Source: Clostridia bacterium (GTDB lineage Bacteria; Bacillota; Clostridia; TANB77; CAG-508). From it: 64,000 bases of DNA. The stretch lies in NCBI GenBank assembly GCA_017510825.1, contig JAFWMA010000016.1, forward strand, positions 62,001-126,000, in the 5' to 3' direction. The notes beneath the pieces are model-generated. The model was not told where the DNA came from. It was given only the letters and a program-made list of their open reading frames with translations, and did not search any database. This document shows, one piece after another, positions 1 through 7,151 of the stretch (position 1 is the stretch's first letter; every line of letters begins with the position of its first letter). Position numbers and translations under genes: made by a program.

Positions 1-189
1 AACTATATGTATGGGCAAAGTTATGTACCAATACAGTATATTAACGAAATATTTAAACCAGAAGTTGGATTGAAAATGGGTACAATTTTTCCAGAACTAG
101 TTAGTCCTTATATGCCAGGTCAAAGTATGGAAGAAGATAAGTATTTAAGGAGAATGACTGGTAGAGAAGGACAATGTCCATTAGAATAA
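1..189 (+). CDS. cotJA: Spore coat-associated protein CotJA, 5' end outside window
   Basis: Small spore-coat protein of the cotJABC operon, which acts in the mother cell during coat assembly. The visible part carries the family signature YVPIQ followed by a GTIFPEL block and an MPGQ segment, which are typical of CotJA. The reading frame is open to the first base of the window (N-Y-M), so the ATG at 7 is probably internal and the true start lies upstream. CotJB follows after an 83-bp gap with its own GAGGAGG ribosome site, and cotJC comes next, giving the conserved operon order. Family assignment is confident; the start is not visible. Confidence 0.85.
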   Translation, partial: NYMYGQSYVPIQYINEIFKPEVGLKMGTIFPELVSPYMPGQSMEEDKYLRRMTGREGQCPLE

Positions 190-272
190 TATAATAACTG
201 AAAAGTTGATTATCAAAGAAATTTAGCCAAAATATAATAATAAGTTAAAAAGATTTTTTATGAGGAGGAAAT

Positions 273-560
273 ATGTATAATAATTGCGTAATAAATGATA
301 AAAGTGATAACACTTTATCAAAAAAAGAATTACTAACGAAAGTTCAATCATTAGCTTTTTCAATCAATGATTTAGCACTATATTTAGATACACATAAAGA
401 TGACGAAAAAGCCTTAAGTCTTCATAAGCAGTATACAAAGCAATATAGAAATGCATATGAAGAATATCAAAGAAAATATGGACCACTTTCAATATTCTGT
501 CCATGTAATTCATGGAGATGGATTGCAAGTCCATGGCCTTGGGAAGGAGGAATGAATTAA
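273..560 (+). CDS. cotJB: Spore coat protein CotJB
   Basis: 95-residue coat protein of the CotJ complex. Visible family features are the N-terminal LLTKVQSLAFSINDLALYLD segment followed by THKDD, the conserved GPLS motif near residue 71 and the C-terminal tryptophan-rich SPWPWEGG tail. The length matches the family. The ATG at 273 has GAGGAGG a few bases upstream. Its stop codon overlaps the cotJC start by one base (TAATG at 558-562), so the two are translationally coupled. In Bacillus the operon is controlled by the mother-cell sigma factor E; no such promoter is visible here because the operon start is off the window. Confidence 0.9.
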   Translation: MYNNCVINDKSDNTLSKKELLTKVQSLAFSINDLALYLDTHKDDEKALSLHKQYTKQYRNAYEEYQRKYGPLSIFCPCNSWRWIASPWPWEGGMN

Positions 561-1169
561 TGTGGAATTACAGTAAAATGCTACAATATCCAATTGATAT
601 AAAACAAAAAGACCCAAAACTAGCTCGTTGGATAATTAGTCAATATGGTGGACCAGACGGAGAACTTGGTGCATCACTTAGATATTTATCTCAAAGATTT
701 GCAATGCCAGATCAAAGGTCTAAAGCAATTTTAAATGATATTGGAACTGAAGAACTTCGGACATCTAGAAATGGTTGGAACAATAGTGAACCAATTAACA
801 AAAGGACTAACAGCAGAGGAAATTGAAAAAGCAGGATTACAAGCATATTATACAGATCATGGTTTAGATGTATATCCTGTAAATGCAGCTGGAGTTCCAT
901 TTAATGCAACAGCAATAGCAGCTAAAGGAGACCCTATAGCGAATTTGCAGGAAGATTTAGCAGCAGAGCAAAAAGCACGAGCAACATATGAAAAACTAAT
1001 TAACTTATCAAGAGACAATAAAGATGTTGTTGATGTGTTAAGATTTTTAAGAGAAAGAGAAGTAGTTCATTTTCAAAGGTTTGGAGAAGCATTAAGAGAT
1101 GTGCAAGAATTATTAATGCAAAAAAGATGTTTTTCAATGAATGGAATGAAAAAGGAAGATAAATTATAA
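560..1169 (+). pseudogene. cotJC: CotJC manganese-catalase-like coat protein, one-base frameshift
   Basis: CotJC is a spore-coat member of the manganese catalase family. Frame 2 from ATG 560 (ribosome site GGAGG at 546-550) reads MWNYSKMLQYPIDI through QYGGPDGELGASLRYL to GTEEL. The homology then continues one frame over as GHLEMVGTIVNQLTKG, through GDPIANLQEDLAAEQKARAT and FLREREVVHFQRFGEALRD to 1169. Removing the single C at 758 restores one full-length family member of about 202 residues. As written, translation would stop at 826 after about 88 residues. This is either a real inactivating mutation, a sequence error, or less likely a programmed shift. The rest of the gene shows no decay. 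Confidence 0.9.
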
Positions 1170-1192
1170 ACTAAAAAATATAATTTCAAATA

Positions 1193-1222
1193 TTGACTTT
1201 TAATAAAAGAATGATGTATAAT
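1193..1222 (+). promoter_or_regulatory. Promoter of putative antitoxin RNA
   Basis: A -35 box TTGACT (1193-1198), 18-bp spacer and perfect -10 TATAAT (1217-1222). It points into a stretch without a plus-strand gene that ends in a hairpin at 1273-1305, so it predicts a short non-coding transcript. Confidence 0.65.
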
Positions 1223-1228
1223 AAACAT

Positions 1229-1316
1229 AGGAAACAAGAAACACAAAGTGTGTTGCCGAGAGAATTTTTTAATAAACCATTCGCCTGGCAAAAGCAGAAT
1301 GGTTTATATTTTATTG
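1229..1316 (+). ncRNA. Putative antisense antitoxin RNA of a type I toxin-antitoxin pair
   Basis: Predicted from a good promoter (1193-1222) and a downstream stem (TAAACCATTC at 1273-1282 with GAATGGTTTA at 1296-1305) followed by a T-rich run. The roughly 90-nt transcript would be antisense to the 3' untranslated part of the minus-strand toxin message (toxin stop at 1311). It also contains GTGTGTTGCC (1248-1257), identical to a block in the 5' leader of the toxin message. This arrangement resembles convergent pairs such as txpA/RatA and bsrG/SR4. No transcript evidence is available; the ends are estimates. Confidence 0.55.
1273..1316 (+). terminator. Hairpin terminator of the antitoxin RNA
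   Basis: Ten-base-pair stem TAAACCATTC / GAATGGTTTA with a 13-base loop, followed on the plus strand by TATTTTATT. On the minus strand the trailing sequence is A-rich, so the toxin message is expected to read further. Confidence 0.55.
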
Positions 1317-1430
1317 TTGCTTATGTATAATAACTACTAAAGTAATTATTAAGGCAACGTTTACGATAGTTACACTTACTAATCCGAAGAAAAGCAAGTA
1401 GACAATATATAATAATGCTGATTCTATCAT
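1311..1430 (-). CDS. Small hydrophobic protein, putative type I toxin
   Basis: 39-residue peptide starting MIESALLYIVYLLFFGLVSV and ending in IIHKQQ: a single membrane helix with a short polar tail, the shape of Fst/TxpA/BsrG-type toxins. The ATG at 1428-1430 is preceded by GGAGGTGGT at the right distance. A longer in-frame start at 1499 lacks a ribosome site. A perfect hairpin CACAGC-AAAA-GCTGTG (1449-1464, plus-strand reading) lies in the leader just upstream of the ribosome site. A promoter is visible at 1514-1542 and a convergent antisense RNA candidate overlaps the 3' end. No sequence family is recognised; the assignment rests on size, hydrophobicity and locus layout. Confidence 0.6.
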   Translation of the reverse strand: MIESALLYIVYLLFFGLVSVTIVNVALIITLVVIIHKQQ

Positions 1431-1513
1431 AAGCACCACCTCCAATCTCACAGCAAAAGCTGTGGAAGTATGATGGCAACACACTCTGCTTATTCTCATT
1501 TCCTATGAATAAT

Positions 1514-1542
1514 AATATACTATATTTGACGAAAAAATACAA
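1514..1542 (-). promoter_or_regulatory. Promoter of the putative toxin message
   Basis: On the minus strand: -35 TTGTAT (1542-1537), 17-bp spacer, -10 TATATT (1519-1514). Predicted start near 1507 gives a leader of about 75 nt that contains the GTGTGTTGCC block and the hairpin next to the ribosome site. Confidence 0.55.
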
Positions 1543-1713
1543 GAGAAACTAACAATTATTTTATTAAAAATTTAAAGAAATTGTTGACGCAGAAATCAAA
1601 GTTATATAAAGATTTTTAATAAGTGACTGTAACAAGTTGCTTATTTTTGTTTGCAAAAAAAGTTAAAACTTAAGACATTATCATAAATTAATAGTTAAAG
1701 TTTCAATAATACA

Positions 1714-1742
1714 TTTACAATGAATGGTATATGTTGTATAAT
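1714..1742 (+). promoter_or_regulatory. Promoter before the recombinase remnant
   Basis: TTTACA (1714-1719), 17-bp spacer, TATAAT (1737-1742), followed by a CAGGAGGAAGAG ribosome site ahead of the ATG at 1798. It could drive the remnant and the two genes downstream. Between the toxin promoter and here, 1543-1713 holds only an AATAAG...CTTATT hairpin near 1618-1645. Confidence 0.55.
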
Positions 1743-1797
1743 AAAGCATATATTGATTCATTTTACAATTTCTTAATTCTACAGGAGGAAGAGTAGA

Positions 1798-1908
1798 ATG
1801 AATAGTGCAGAAAGAATACTTGCTGTCGACAAAAAAGAAGAAAATAAATCGAAAGTTGCTATTTATTGTAAGCTTTCAGAAGAAGAGAGAGACAAAGAAA
1901 TAGTATAA
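1798..1908 (+). pseudogene. Truncated N-terminus of a serine recombinase
   Basis: 36 codons starting MNSAERILAVDKKEENKSK and continuing VAIYCKLSEEERDKEIV before a stop. VAIYCKLS-EEERD is the catalytic N-terminal motif of resolvase/large serine recombinases (Y-x-R/K-x-S, where the serine is the nucleophile). Nothing recognisable of the family follows, so this is the 5' stub of a deleted integrase gene. It keeps a strong promoter and ribosome site. It suggests that the surrounding island once had its own integration gene. Confidence 0.7.
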
Positions 1909-1952
1909 ATCATAAAATTCTAATGACTTTTGATGAACAAAGGAGAGTATTA

Positions 1953-2891
1953 ATGGATAATAAAATTGTTAATAAGCAAATATCTATAAATCAAATTGTA
2001 GAAGTAGCGAAATATTTGGAACGATATAAAGAATGGTACCAAAATATGTTTATGAAAGAGCAACAAATAAATCAGCAAACTGGAAATCTTCACAAACAAT
2101 TTGGAGAAACTGAATTAATGTATTCTATACAGTTTCAAGATGGAAAAACAATTAAAGAGAATGGATTTAATTGGTTCATTAGTAATCTTAATCAGCCTAA
2201 AATAATAAGTGAGATAATTATTTCATTACATGTAACTTTTTTTACAAAACAAGCAAATAGTCAAGCATATAATGTATATAACAATATAAATGTAAGAGTA
2301 GATTTTAGAGAAGCTGGTACGAAGATTATTAAAAATTCAGATACTTCAATAGACATTACTACAACCCATCAAGAACAAGTAGCTTATAAAATTGAATCTG
2401 ATATATTAAATATTTTACAGTCGAATGAAGATAGATATAACAGCACAATAAAAAATAAGAAAGTAAGAATGCAATGTTTTTGTATAAGTGTTGGTTTAAT
2501 TTTGTCATACATATTATATTTAATAATAAAACTAAATATTAGCAATTTGCCAGCAACAATAATAAATTTCTTTAACAATAAATATATACTAATAATAGGA
2601 CAATGGTTTGTAGCAATATTATTAGGAAACTTGTGCTCTTACTGGTATATATTTTCAATCTATAAACCAATATTACCTTGGGCAAAATATGCAGGAAGAA
2701 GCACAATGTCTAATCAAAGTGTATATGAAGATGATGTAAATGATTATACTAGTCATTCAGAAGTTCAATTTGGACAATATTGGGATGCGAAAAAGAGAAG
2801 AGATAAAATTGAAAAAATTTTTAAGATAAGTAAAATAATACTATTAGTACAAACAGTTATTAGTGTGATTTTATTTTTAATTCTAAAATAA
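1953..2891 (+). CDS. Uncharacterised membrane protein with three predicted helices
   Basis: 312 residues from ATG 1953, chosen over 1923 because AGGAGAG sits at 1941-1947. The first ~170 residues are soluble and polar; hydrophobic segments lie near residues 175-193, 211-236 and 294-311, with a charged stretch between the second and third. No family is recognised. The kinase-like gene at 2903 follows after 11 bp with its own GGAGA site, so the two form an operon and probably act together, for instance as membrane partner and cytoplasmic effector. The composition is as AT-rich as the neighbours. Function unknown. Confidence 0.7.
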   Translation: MDNKIVNKQISINQIVEVAKYLERYKEWYQNMFMKEQQINQQTGNLHKQFGETELMYSIQFQDGKTIKENGFNWFISNLNQPKIISEIIISLHVTFFTKQANSQAYNVYNNINVRVDFREAGTKIIKNSDTSIDITTTHQEQVAYKIESDILNILQSNEDRYNSTIKNKKVRMQCFCISVGLILSYILYLIIKLNISNLPATIINFFNNKYILIIGQWFVAILLGNLCSYWYIFSIYKPILPWAKYAGRSTMSNQSVYEDDVNDYTSHSEVQFGQYWDAKKRRDKIEKIFKISKIILLVQTVISVILFLILK

Positions 2892-2902
2892 TTGGAGAAA
2901 AA

Positions 2903-4102
2903 ATGAGTAGAACAATAAGTGTAAATAGAGTGAAAAATCTACCTAGTCTTGGAGAAGGAGCATGTGCAACTGTATATAGATATAATAATGAAGCATTTAA
3001 AATTTTTAAAGAAACAGGAGAAATACCTAGCTATGAAGAACTAATGCAAATTATAGGAATAAATAATGAAGCATGTGTTTTTCCTAAGGATGTTTTAGTA
3101 GATGAAAAAGGCCAAATGGTTGGCTATGTGATGGAATATATTGAAGGAACTAGATTAGCAGATAACATAGGGCAAATCAATATACAAAGTCTACAATTAG
3201 CAATATCAAAATTAGAACAAGAATTACAATTACTAGCTAATGATAAAGTACTTTTTAATGATTTTAATATTGGTAATGTTATGTGGGAAGATAAAACACA
3301 AACAATAAAAATAATAGATACAGATTTTTTTCAAAGAAACCAACAATTAACTTCAGAACAAGTTTTTCATCATAATTTAGGAGATTTTAATACTCAAGTA
3401 GAAACAATGATGGGGGTTATGCAAGGGGAATTTGCCAATTATTTAAGAAATAGTGAAAGCTTTAATGAGATTTACAATAAATATATGCAAAGACAATTTA
3501 GAGGTGATAATGTATCTATAAATGAATTAATATCAGCTATTAAAAGCGTTACTGAAAAAGATTTTGGAAAAAAGTTTTCAACATTAGGTGAAATGAAGCA
3601 AGAAGTACAGGGAAGAATGAAAACAACACAAGCTCAAATACAACAAACCGAAATACCAGTATTTCAACCACCTGAACAAGAGACACCATCATTTTATCCA
3701 CCAAGTCAAAAGAAACCAACAGTATCTAATACACAAAAAGAGTTTACTATAAATGAGTTCGGAGAAATAATAAGACCACATGTACTAGAACAACAGCCAG
3801 CAATAAAAAATACAGAACCAGAAAAAACAACGCTTAGACAGAAACTAAAACAATTATTATCTAGAGTTCCTCTAGTAAGAAATCTTGTTAATAGCCAGGA
3901 AAAAGCATTACCTGAACCTAGTAAACAGTTGGAAATGGTTTCAGGCAATGAAGAAACAAAAAAAGACTTTTTAAATAACTTAACTGGACATGGTGAATTT
4001 TTGAAACCTGAATATTCTCAAATTGCTGAAACAGAAAAAACAGTTAAAGAAATGGAAGAAAAATTGTTGAAAGAAAATAAAAAACGGTCACGAAGAAATT
4101 GA
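2903..4102 (+). CDS. Degenerate protein-kinase-like protein
   Basis: 399 residues. The N-terminal ~230 residues resemble a eukaryotic-type kinase fold: glycine loop LGEGACATVY (about residues 15-24), a lysine in AFKIF, a hinge-like VMEYIEG, a catalytic-loop-like LFNDFNIGNVMW and a metal-binding-like IKIIDTDFF. The usual HRD and DFG triplets are replaced (FND, DTD), but Asp and Asn remain at plausible catalytic and metal positions, so activity is possible. A proline- and glutamine-rich linker follows (about 245-310), then a charged C-terminus. It is cotranscribed with the membrane protein upstream. No signal peptide. A kinase role is inferred from motifs only. Confidence 0.6.
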   Translation: MSRTISVNRVKNLPSLGEGACATVYRYNNEAFKIFKETGEIPSYEELMQIIGINNEACVFPKDVLVDEKGQMVGYVMEYIEGTRLADNIGQINIQSLQLAISKLEQELQLLANDKVLFNDFNIGNVMWEDKTQTIKIIDTDFFQRNQQLTSEQVFHHNLGDFNTQVETMMGVMQGEFANYLRNSESFNEIYNKYMQRQFRGDNVSINELISAIKSVTEKDFGKKFSTLGEMKQEVQGRMKTTQAQIQQTEIPVFQPPEQETPSFYPPSQKKPTVSNTQKEFTINEFGEIIRPHVLEQQPAIKNTEPEKTTLRQKLKQLLSRVPLVRNLVNSQEKALPEPSKQLEMVSGNEETKKDFLNNLTGHGEFLKPEYSQIAETEKTVKEMEEKLLKENKKRSRRN

Positions 4103-4115
4103 ATTATGATATATA

Positions 4116-4143
4116 AAAAGAGCAAGATTTTCTTGCTTTTTTT
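4116..4143 (+). terminator. Terminator after the kinase-like gene
   Basis: AAAAAGAGCAAGA-TTT-TCTTGCTTTTTTT: a stem of about eight pairs followed by a T run, 14 bp after the stop codon. Confidence 0.8.
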
Positions 4144-4155
4144 ATATTTAGAGAT

Positions 4156-4296
4156 GTGTCCAAAATTATACAGAGGGAATAGATTAATGTCCTTGGACAC
4201 TTGTTTTTGGCAGATGCCAAAAAAGCATTAGAATTTTTAGCAAACTGTTACTTTATTCATTCCCCAAAACGAGAAAAAACTTGAGTTTGGGGAATG
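4156..4296. other. Three consecutive hairpins, possible structured RNA or insertion scar
   Basis: Three perfect inverted repeats follow one another in 141 bp: GTGTCCAA (4156-4163) with TTGGACAC (4193-4200); TTTTTGGCA-GA-TGCCAAAAA (4204-4223); CATTCCCCAAA (4258-4268) with TTTGGGGAATG (4286-4296). There is no open frame of note. The ATPase remnant begins 12 bp later without a start codon, so this may be the end of an element that removed its 5' part. Confidence 0.5.
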
Positions 4297-4308
4297 AAAG
4301 TGGTCTAA

Positions 4309-4941
4309 TTAAATGAAGTTGATAATGCACTAATTGCTAGAGACATAGTTGATAGATATAAAATAAAGAATATAGATTTACTAGACAATGTAAATATTTA
4401 TTTAATGGATAATATATCAAATATAACTACTACTAGAAGCATAGAGAATGTATTAAACAATAATAAAACTCCACTTGACCACAAGACTATAGGAAACTAT
4501 TTACAGTATTTATGCAATGCTTTTTTATATTATAAAGTAAAGAGATATGACATTCAAGGGAAACAATATTTAACTAGACAAGATAAATATTATTTAGTTG
4601 ACCATGGATTTAAATATGCAAAACTTGGAATGAAAAATATAAACTATGGAAGAGTATATGAAAATATTGTAGCAATGGAACTACTTAGAAGCGGATATGA
4701 AATATATGTAGGAACATTATATAATAATGAAACAGATTTTGTTGCAATGAAGCAAAATGAGAAAATACATATTCAAGTATCAGATGACATTAGCAATGAA
4801 GAAACTGTTAAAAGAGAAGTTGATTCGCTATTAAAAATAAGAGATGCATATCCTAAAAAACTAATTGCAAGAACAAAGCATGATACATATACGTATGAAG
4901 GTGTGGAAATAATTGATATAGCTAAATGGTTAGCAAATTAA
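4309..4941 (+). pseudogene. C-terminal half of an AAA/DUF4143-type ATPase
   Basis: An open frame enters after a stop at 4306-4308 and runs to 4941. It begins LNEVDNALIARDIVDRYKIK and includes TPLDHKTIGNYLQYLCNAFL, then YYLVDHGFKYAKLG, GRVYENIVAMELLRSGYEIY and an ETDFVA site, ending in IIDIAKWLAN. This is the winged-helix and nuclease-like C-terminal part (DUF4143) of the stand-alone ATPases common in gut anaerobes. The N-terminal AAA domain with Walker motifs is absent, and the first ATG (4405) lies inside the conserved region, so the gene is truncated. The remaining frame is intact, which points to a recent loss. Confidence 0.75.
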
Positions 4942-4957
4942 TGTTGTTCTTTTCAAG

Positions 4958-4989
4958 TAGCAACAGAGCAAAAAGCACGAGCAACATAT
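4958..4989 (+). repeat. Second copy of a 32-bp cotJC segment
   Basis: TAGCAACAGAGCAAAAAGCA at 4958 and on to 4989 repeats 958-989 of cotJC with one mismatch (A for G at 4963). In the matching frame it still reads ATEQKARATY as in CotJC before diverging to a stop. It may be the scar of a duplicated catalase gene, or the right boundary of the island 990-4957. Confidence 0.75.
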
Positions 4990-5034
4990 CTAGTATTAGG
5001 TAAGTTTTAAAGAGAGAATTGAATAACAAGAAAT

Positions 5035-5074
5035 AAAAAAGACTTACTTAATACACATTTAAGTAGGTCTTTTT
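5035..5074. terminator. Strong symmetric hairpin terminator
   Basis: AAAAAAGACTTACTTAA (5035-5051) pairs with TTAAGTAGGTCTTTTT (5059-5074), with A and T runs on both sides, so it could stop transcription from either strand. Confidence 0.8.
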
Positions 5075-5122
5075 GTATGCAAAAAAAAGAAACTAAAAAG
5101 CGGATAAGCAAGGAGAAAAATA

Positions 5123-5360
5123 ATGAATACCGATTTAGATCTATACAGAATATTTTGTATAGTTGTAAAACAAAAAATATTTCTAAATCAGCTAAGAGTA
5201 TGTATATTTCACAATCTGCAATTACTCAATCAATTCAAAAATTGGAAGGATATTTAGGATTTAAGGTCTTTTATAGAAAAGAATGGTGTTAAATTAACTG
5301 AAGAAGGTAAAAATTTGTATGAAGCTGATAAAGCTTTCATAACAGCCTTGAGCTCGTTCA
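5123..5360 (+). pseudogene. LysR-family regulator fragment with two frameshifts
   Basis: From ATG 5123 (ribosome site AAGGAGA) the frame reads MNTDLDLYRIFCIVVKQK. It then continues in a second frame as NISKSAKSMYISQSAITQSI and QKLEGYLGFKVFYRK, and in a third as NGVKLTEEGKNLYEADKAFI. This is the winged helix-turn-helix of a LysR-type regulator. The breaks are at an A run (5172-5177) and near the G at 5281. Similarity ends near 5360, where the sequence becomes antisense to a nitroreductase gene. The effector-binding domain is missing, so the gene is dead. Confidence 0.75.
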
Positions 5361-5751
5361 TATTAAATGGACGGGATCTTATTTCTTTTTCTTCTAATTC
5401 ACATGGCACTTCAGATTTTTTATATGTTAGCCCAACCCAACAACTATTAAGACCAAGGGATTGAGCTTTTAATACAACAACTTCTCCATAGTAGCCAGCT
5501 TTTTCATCCAATTGTGAATCATTTTTATTACCAATAATGACAATATAATTTTTACAATTATTAAAATTACCATAGTGAGATTTACCAAAAACGTTTGATT
5601 CATCAAGTACAAGCTTAATATTTAGTCCGGATTTTTCATTACATTCTTTAATAGTTTTATTTAATTCTTTCACAACTGAATTAACAATAGTTTTATCTGT
5701 AAAACTCCTTACGGAATGTCTTGATTTAATGATTTTTTCAATATTTTCCAT
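5254..5751 (-). pseudogene. Truncated nitroreductase-family protein
   Basis: ATG at 5749-5751 with GGAGG upstream; the protein starts MENIEKIIKSRHSVRSFTDK and has the family's FMN-binding start (SRHSVRSF), YIVIIGNKND and the later AQSLGLNSCWVGLTYKKSEV block, as in the nitroreductase families of Clostridia. After about residue 125 (ELEEKEI) the sequence stops matching and runs through antisense LysR codons to a stop at 5254. The C-terminal third is therefore replaced by the neighbouring regulator fragment. The pair probably derives from a divergent or convergent regulator-enzyme unit joined by a deletion. Confidence 0.65.
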
Positions 5752-5937
5752 TAAAAAAACCTCCAATAAAAATACTAGTAATAATATATCATAATAAGTA
5801 TAATTATTCAAACATGACAATAAAAATAATATTTATTTTTCATCTCCAGCTAAATCGTGAAAATTGAAAATAAAATAAGTCCCTATTTTCATTCACTTTT
5901 ATTTGCTCACAAAATAATATAATTTATAAACAAAAAC

Positions 5938-5966
5938 TTGCATATTATAACAAAATTTTATATAAT
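5938..5966 (+). promoter_or_regulatory. Sigma-A-type promoter
   Basis: TTGCAT (5938-5943), 17-bp spacer, perfect TATAAT (5961-5966), about 30 bp before the ATG at 5998. Confidence 0.75.
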
Positions 5967-5997
5967 AAGTGTAAGTAAAATTGAAAGGAGAAAAAAT

Positions 5998-7098
5998 ATG
6001 GATAAAAAGGTAGTAGGAATTATTGCAGTTATTGTTGCAGTTATTGCCGCAATAGTAATTTTAGTACTATGTATGGGAGGACAAAAACTTGAAGAAACTA
6101 AACTATCATTAGAAATTGATGCGTTAGAAAGAACAGTATCAGCTTCTATTGCTTATCCAAAGGATAAGGGAATTACAGTTGAAGAATCAGAATTGAAAAG
6201 TGAGAAAACTATTAAAAACGAAAAAAATAATTATAGCTTAGATATGAGCTTATTTGAAGACACAACTTATTCAGCAAATAAAGAAGGAGCAAAAGATGAA
6301 GAGGGATATGAGGAAGTAAAATTCGGTGAATATTCAGGATTCATTGAAAAAGGAACTTATGATATTGAGGGGAAAATTCTTTTTGAAGATTTACCAAACA
6401 CTTCCATATACTTGTCGTTTGTCTTAGAGGCAATTGAAGATACAGTGAATGATAAAGAAGTAGATCCAAAATCATTATATGACTTAGAAGAAGTACAAAA
6501 AATATTAAAATCTATTAAATACGATAAAGGTGAAAACACAAAACAAGAAACAAAGGAAAAAATAGAAGAGAAAGAAGAAGAAGAAAAAACATCAAACTAT
6601 GGAGAATTTAAAGATAGAACTAGAACAGAAGGAACATCAGATAAAGATGGATTAATCTTTATTCCAAGCTATCAATCTCCAGAGCCAGAAACATTAAAAG
6701 CAGAACAAAGAAACGACAATGTAGGTATAGACAATTATTTATGGTATACAGATGAAAAAAGTGCCTATACAGACTCAAGTATAGAAGTTAGAATTTTCCC
6801 TAAAACAGGAACATATCAGAATATGGAAGAATACATAGCTAAAAAAGGTGATATGTATCACTGGACAAAATCAACTATAGCTGGAAAAGAATATGACACA
6901 TTTGAATTTGGAACAAACCCAAAAAAAGCAGAAAAATTCTCAGACTACTATAATGGGGCATTTATGGTAGGAAATAGAGTAGTAGAATTTTCATATAATA
7001 TGTTTGCTGAAATACCAAAACAAGAATTAGGGCCACAGTTTTTTAAACAAATAATTGAAAGTATTGAATACTCTAAAGAGTTTACCGAAGGGAAATAA
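5998..7098 (+). CDS. Membrane-anchored extracellular protein of unknown function
   Basis: 366 residues from ATG 5998 (AAAGGAG just upstream; the longer start at 5938 falls in the promoter). One hydrophobic segment at residues 5-25 ends in VLCMGG, so it could be a signal anchor or an atypical lipoprotein (the residue before Cys is Leu, which is unusual for a lipobox). The rest is soluble: two similar-sized domains separated by a Lys/Glu-rich linker near 180-200 with repeated EEKEEEEK. No family recognised. It is a single-gene unit. A surface location is inferred. Confidence 0.7.
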   Translation: MDKKVVGIIAVIVAVIAAIVILVLCMGGQKLEETKLSLEIDALERTVSASIAYPKDKGITVEESELKSEKTIKNEKNNYSLDMSLFEDTTYSANKEGAKDEEGYEEVKFGEYSGFIEKGTYDIEGKILFEDLPNTSIYLSFVLEAIEDTVNDKEVDPKSLYDLEEVQKILKSIKYDKGENTKQETKEKIEEKEEEEKTSNYGEFKDRTRTEGTSDKDGLIFIPSYQSPEPETLKAEQRNDNVGIDNYLWYTDEKSAYTDSSIEVRIFPKTGTYQNMEEYIAKKGDMYHWTKSTIAGKEYDTFEFGTNPKKAEKFSDYYNGAFMVGNRVVEFSYNMFAEIPKQELGPQFFKQIIESIEYSKEFTEGK

Positions 7099-7122
7099 AC
7101 AGTTTTCAACTGTATAATATAC

Positions 7123-7151
7123 TTGAAAATTTACATAAAAAATGATATAAT
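7123..7151 (+). promoter_or_regulatory. Promoter with structured leader
   Basis: TTGAAA (7123-7128), 17-bp spacer, TATAAT (7146-7151). The leader to the ATG at 7254 contains two small perfect hairpins, TCTGG-TATTATA-CCAGA and CTCC-TTTT-GGAG, before the GAAGGAGAG site. Confidence 0.65.

Larger units (their letters stand above)
1248..1484. repeat. Inverted GTGTGTTGCC repeat bracketing the toxin gene
   Basis: GTGTGTTGCC at 1248-1257 and its exact complement GGCAACACAC at 1475-1484. The similarity extends outward with gaps (CATAGGAAA in both arms). A full-length toxin message would therefore have complementary 5' and 3' ends, a hallmark of type I toxin mRNAs held in an untranslatable fold. Confidence 0.7.

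Noticed and set aside
1321-1542. 73-residue minus-strand ORF overlapping the toxin gene
   Set aside because: It starts inside the toxin promoter, lacks a ribosome site and is in a different frame from the well-supported 39-residue ORF.
4961-5010. CRISPR-like repeat near 4961
   Set aside because: The only recurrence is the single copy in cotJC; no regular spacing or spacers.
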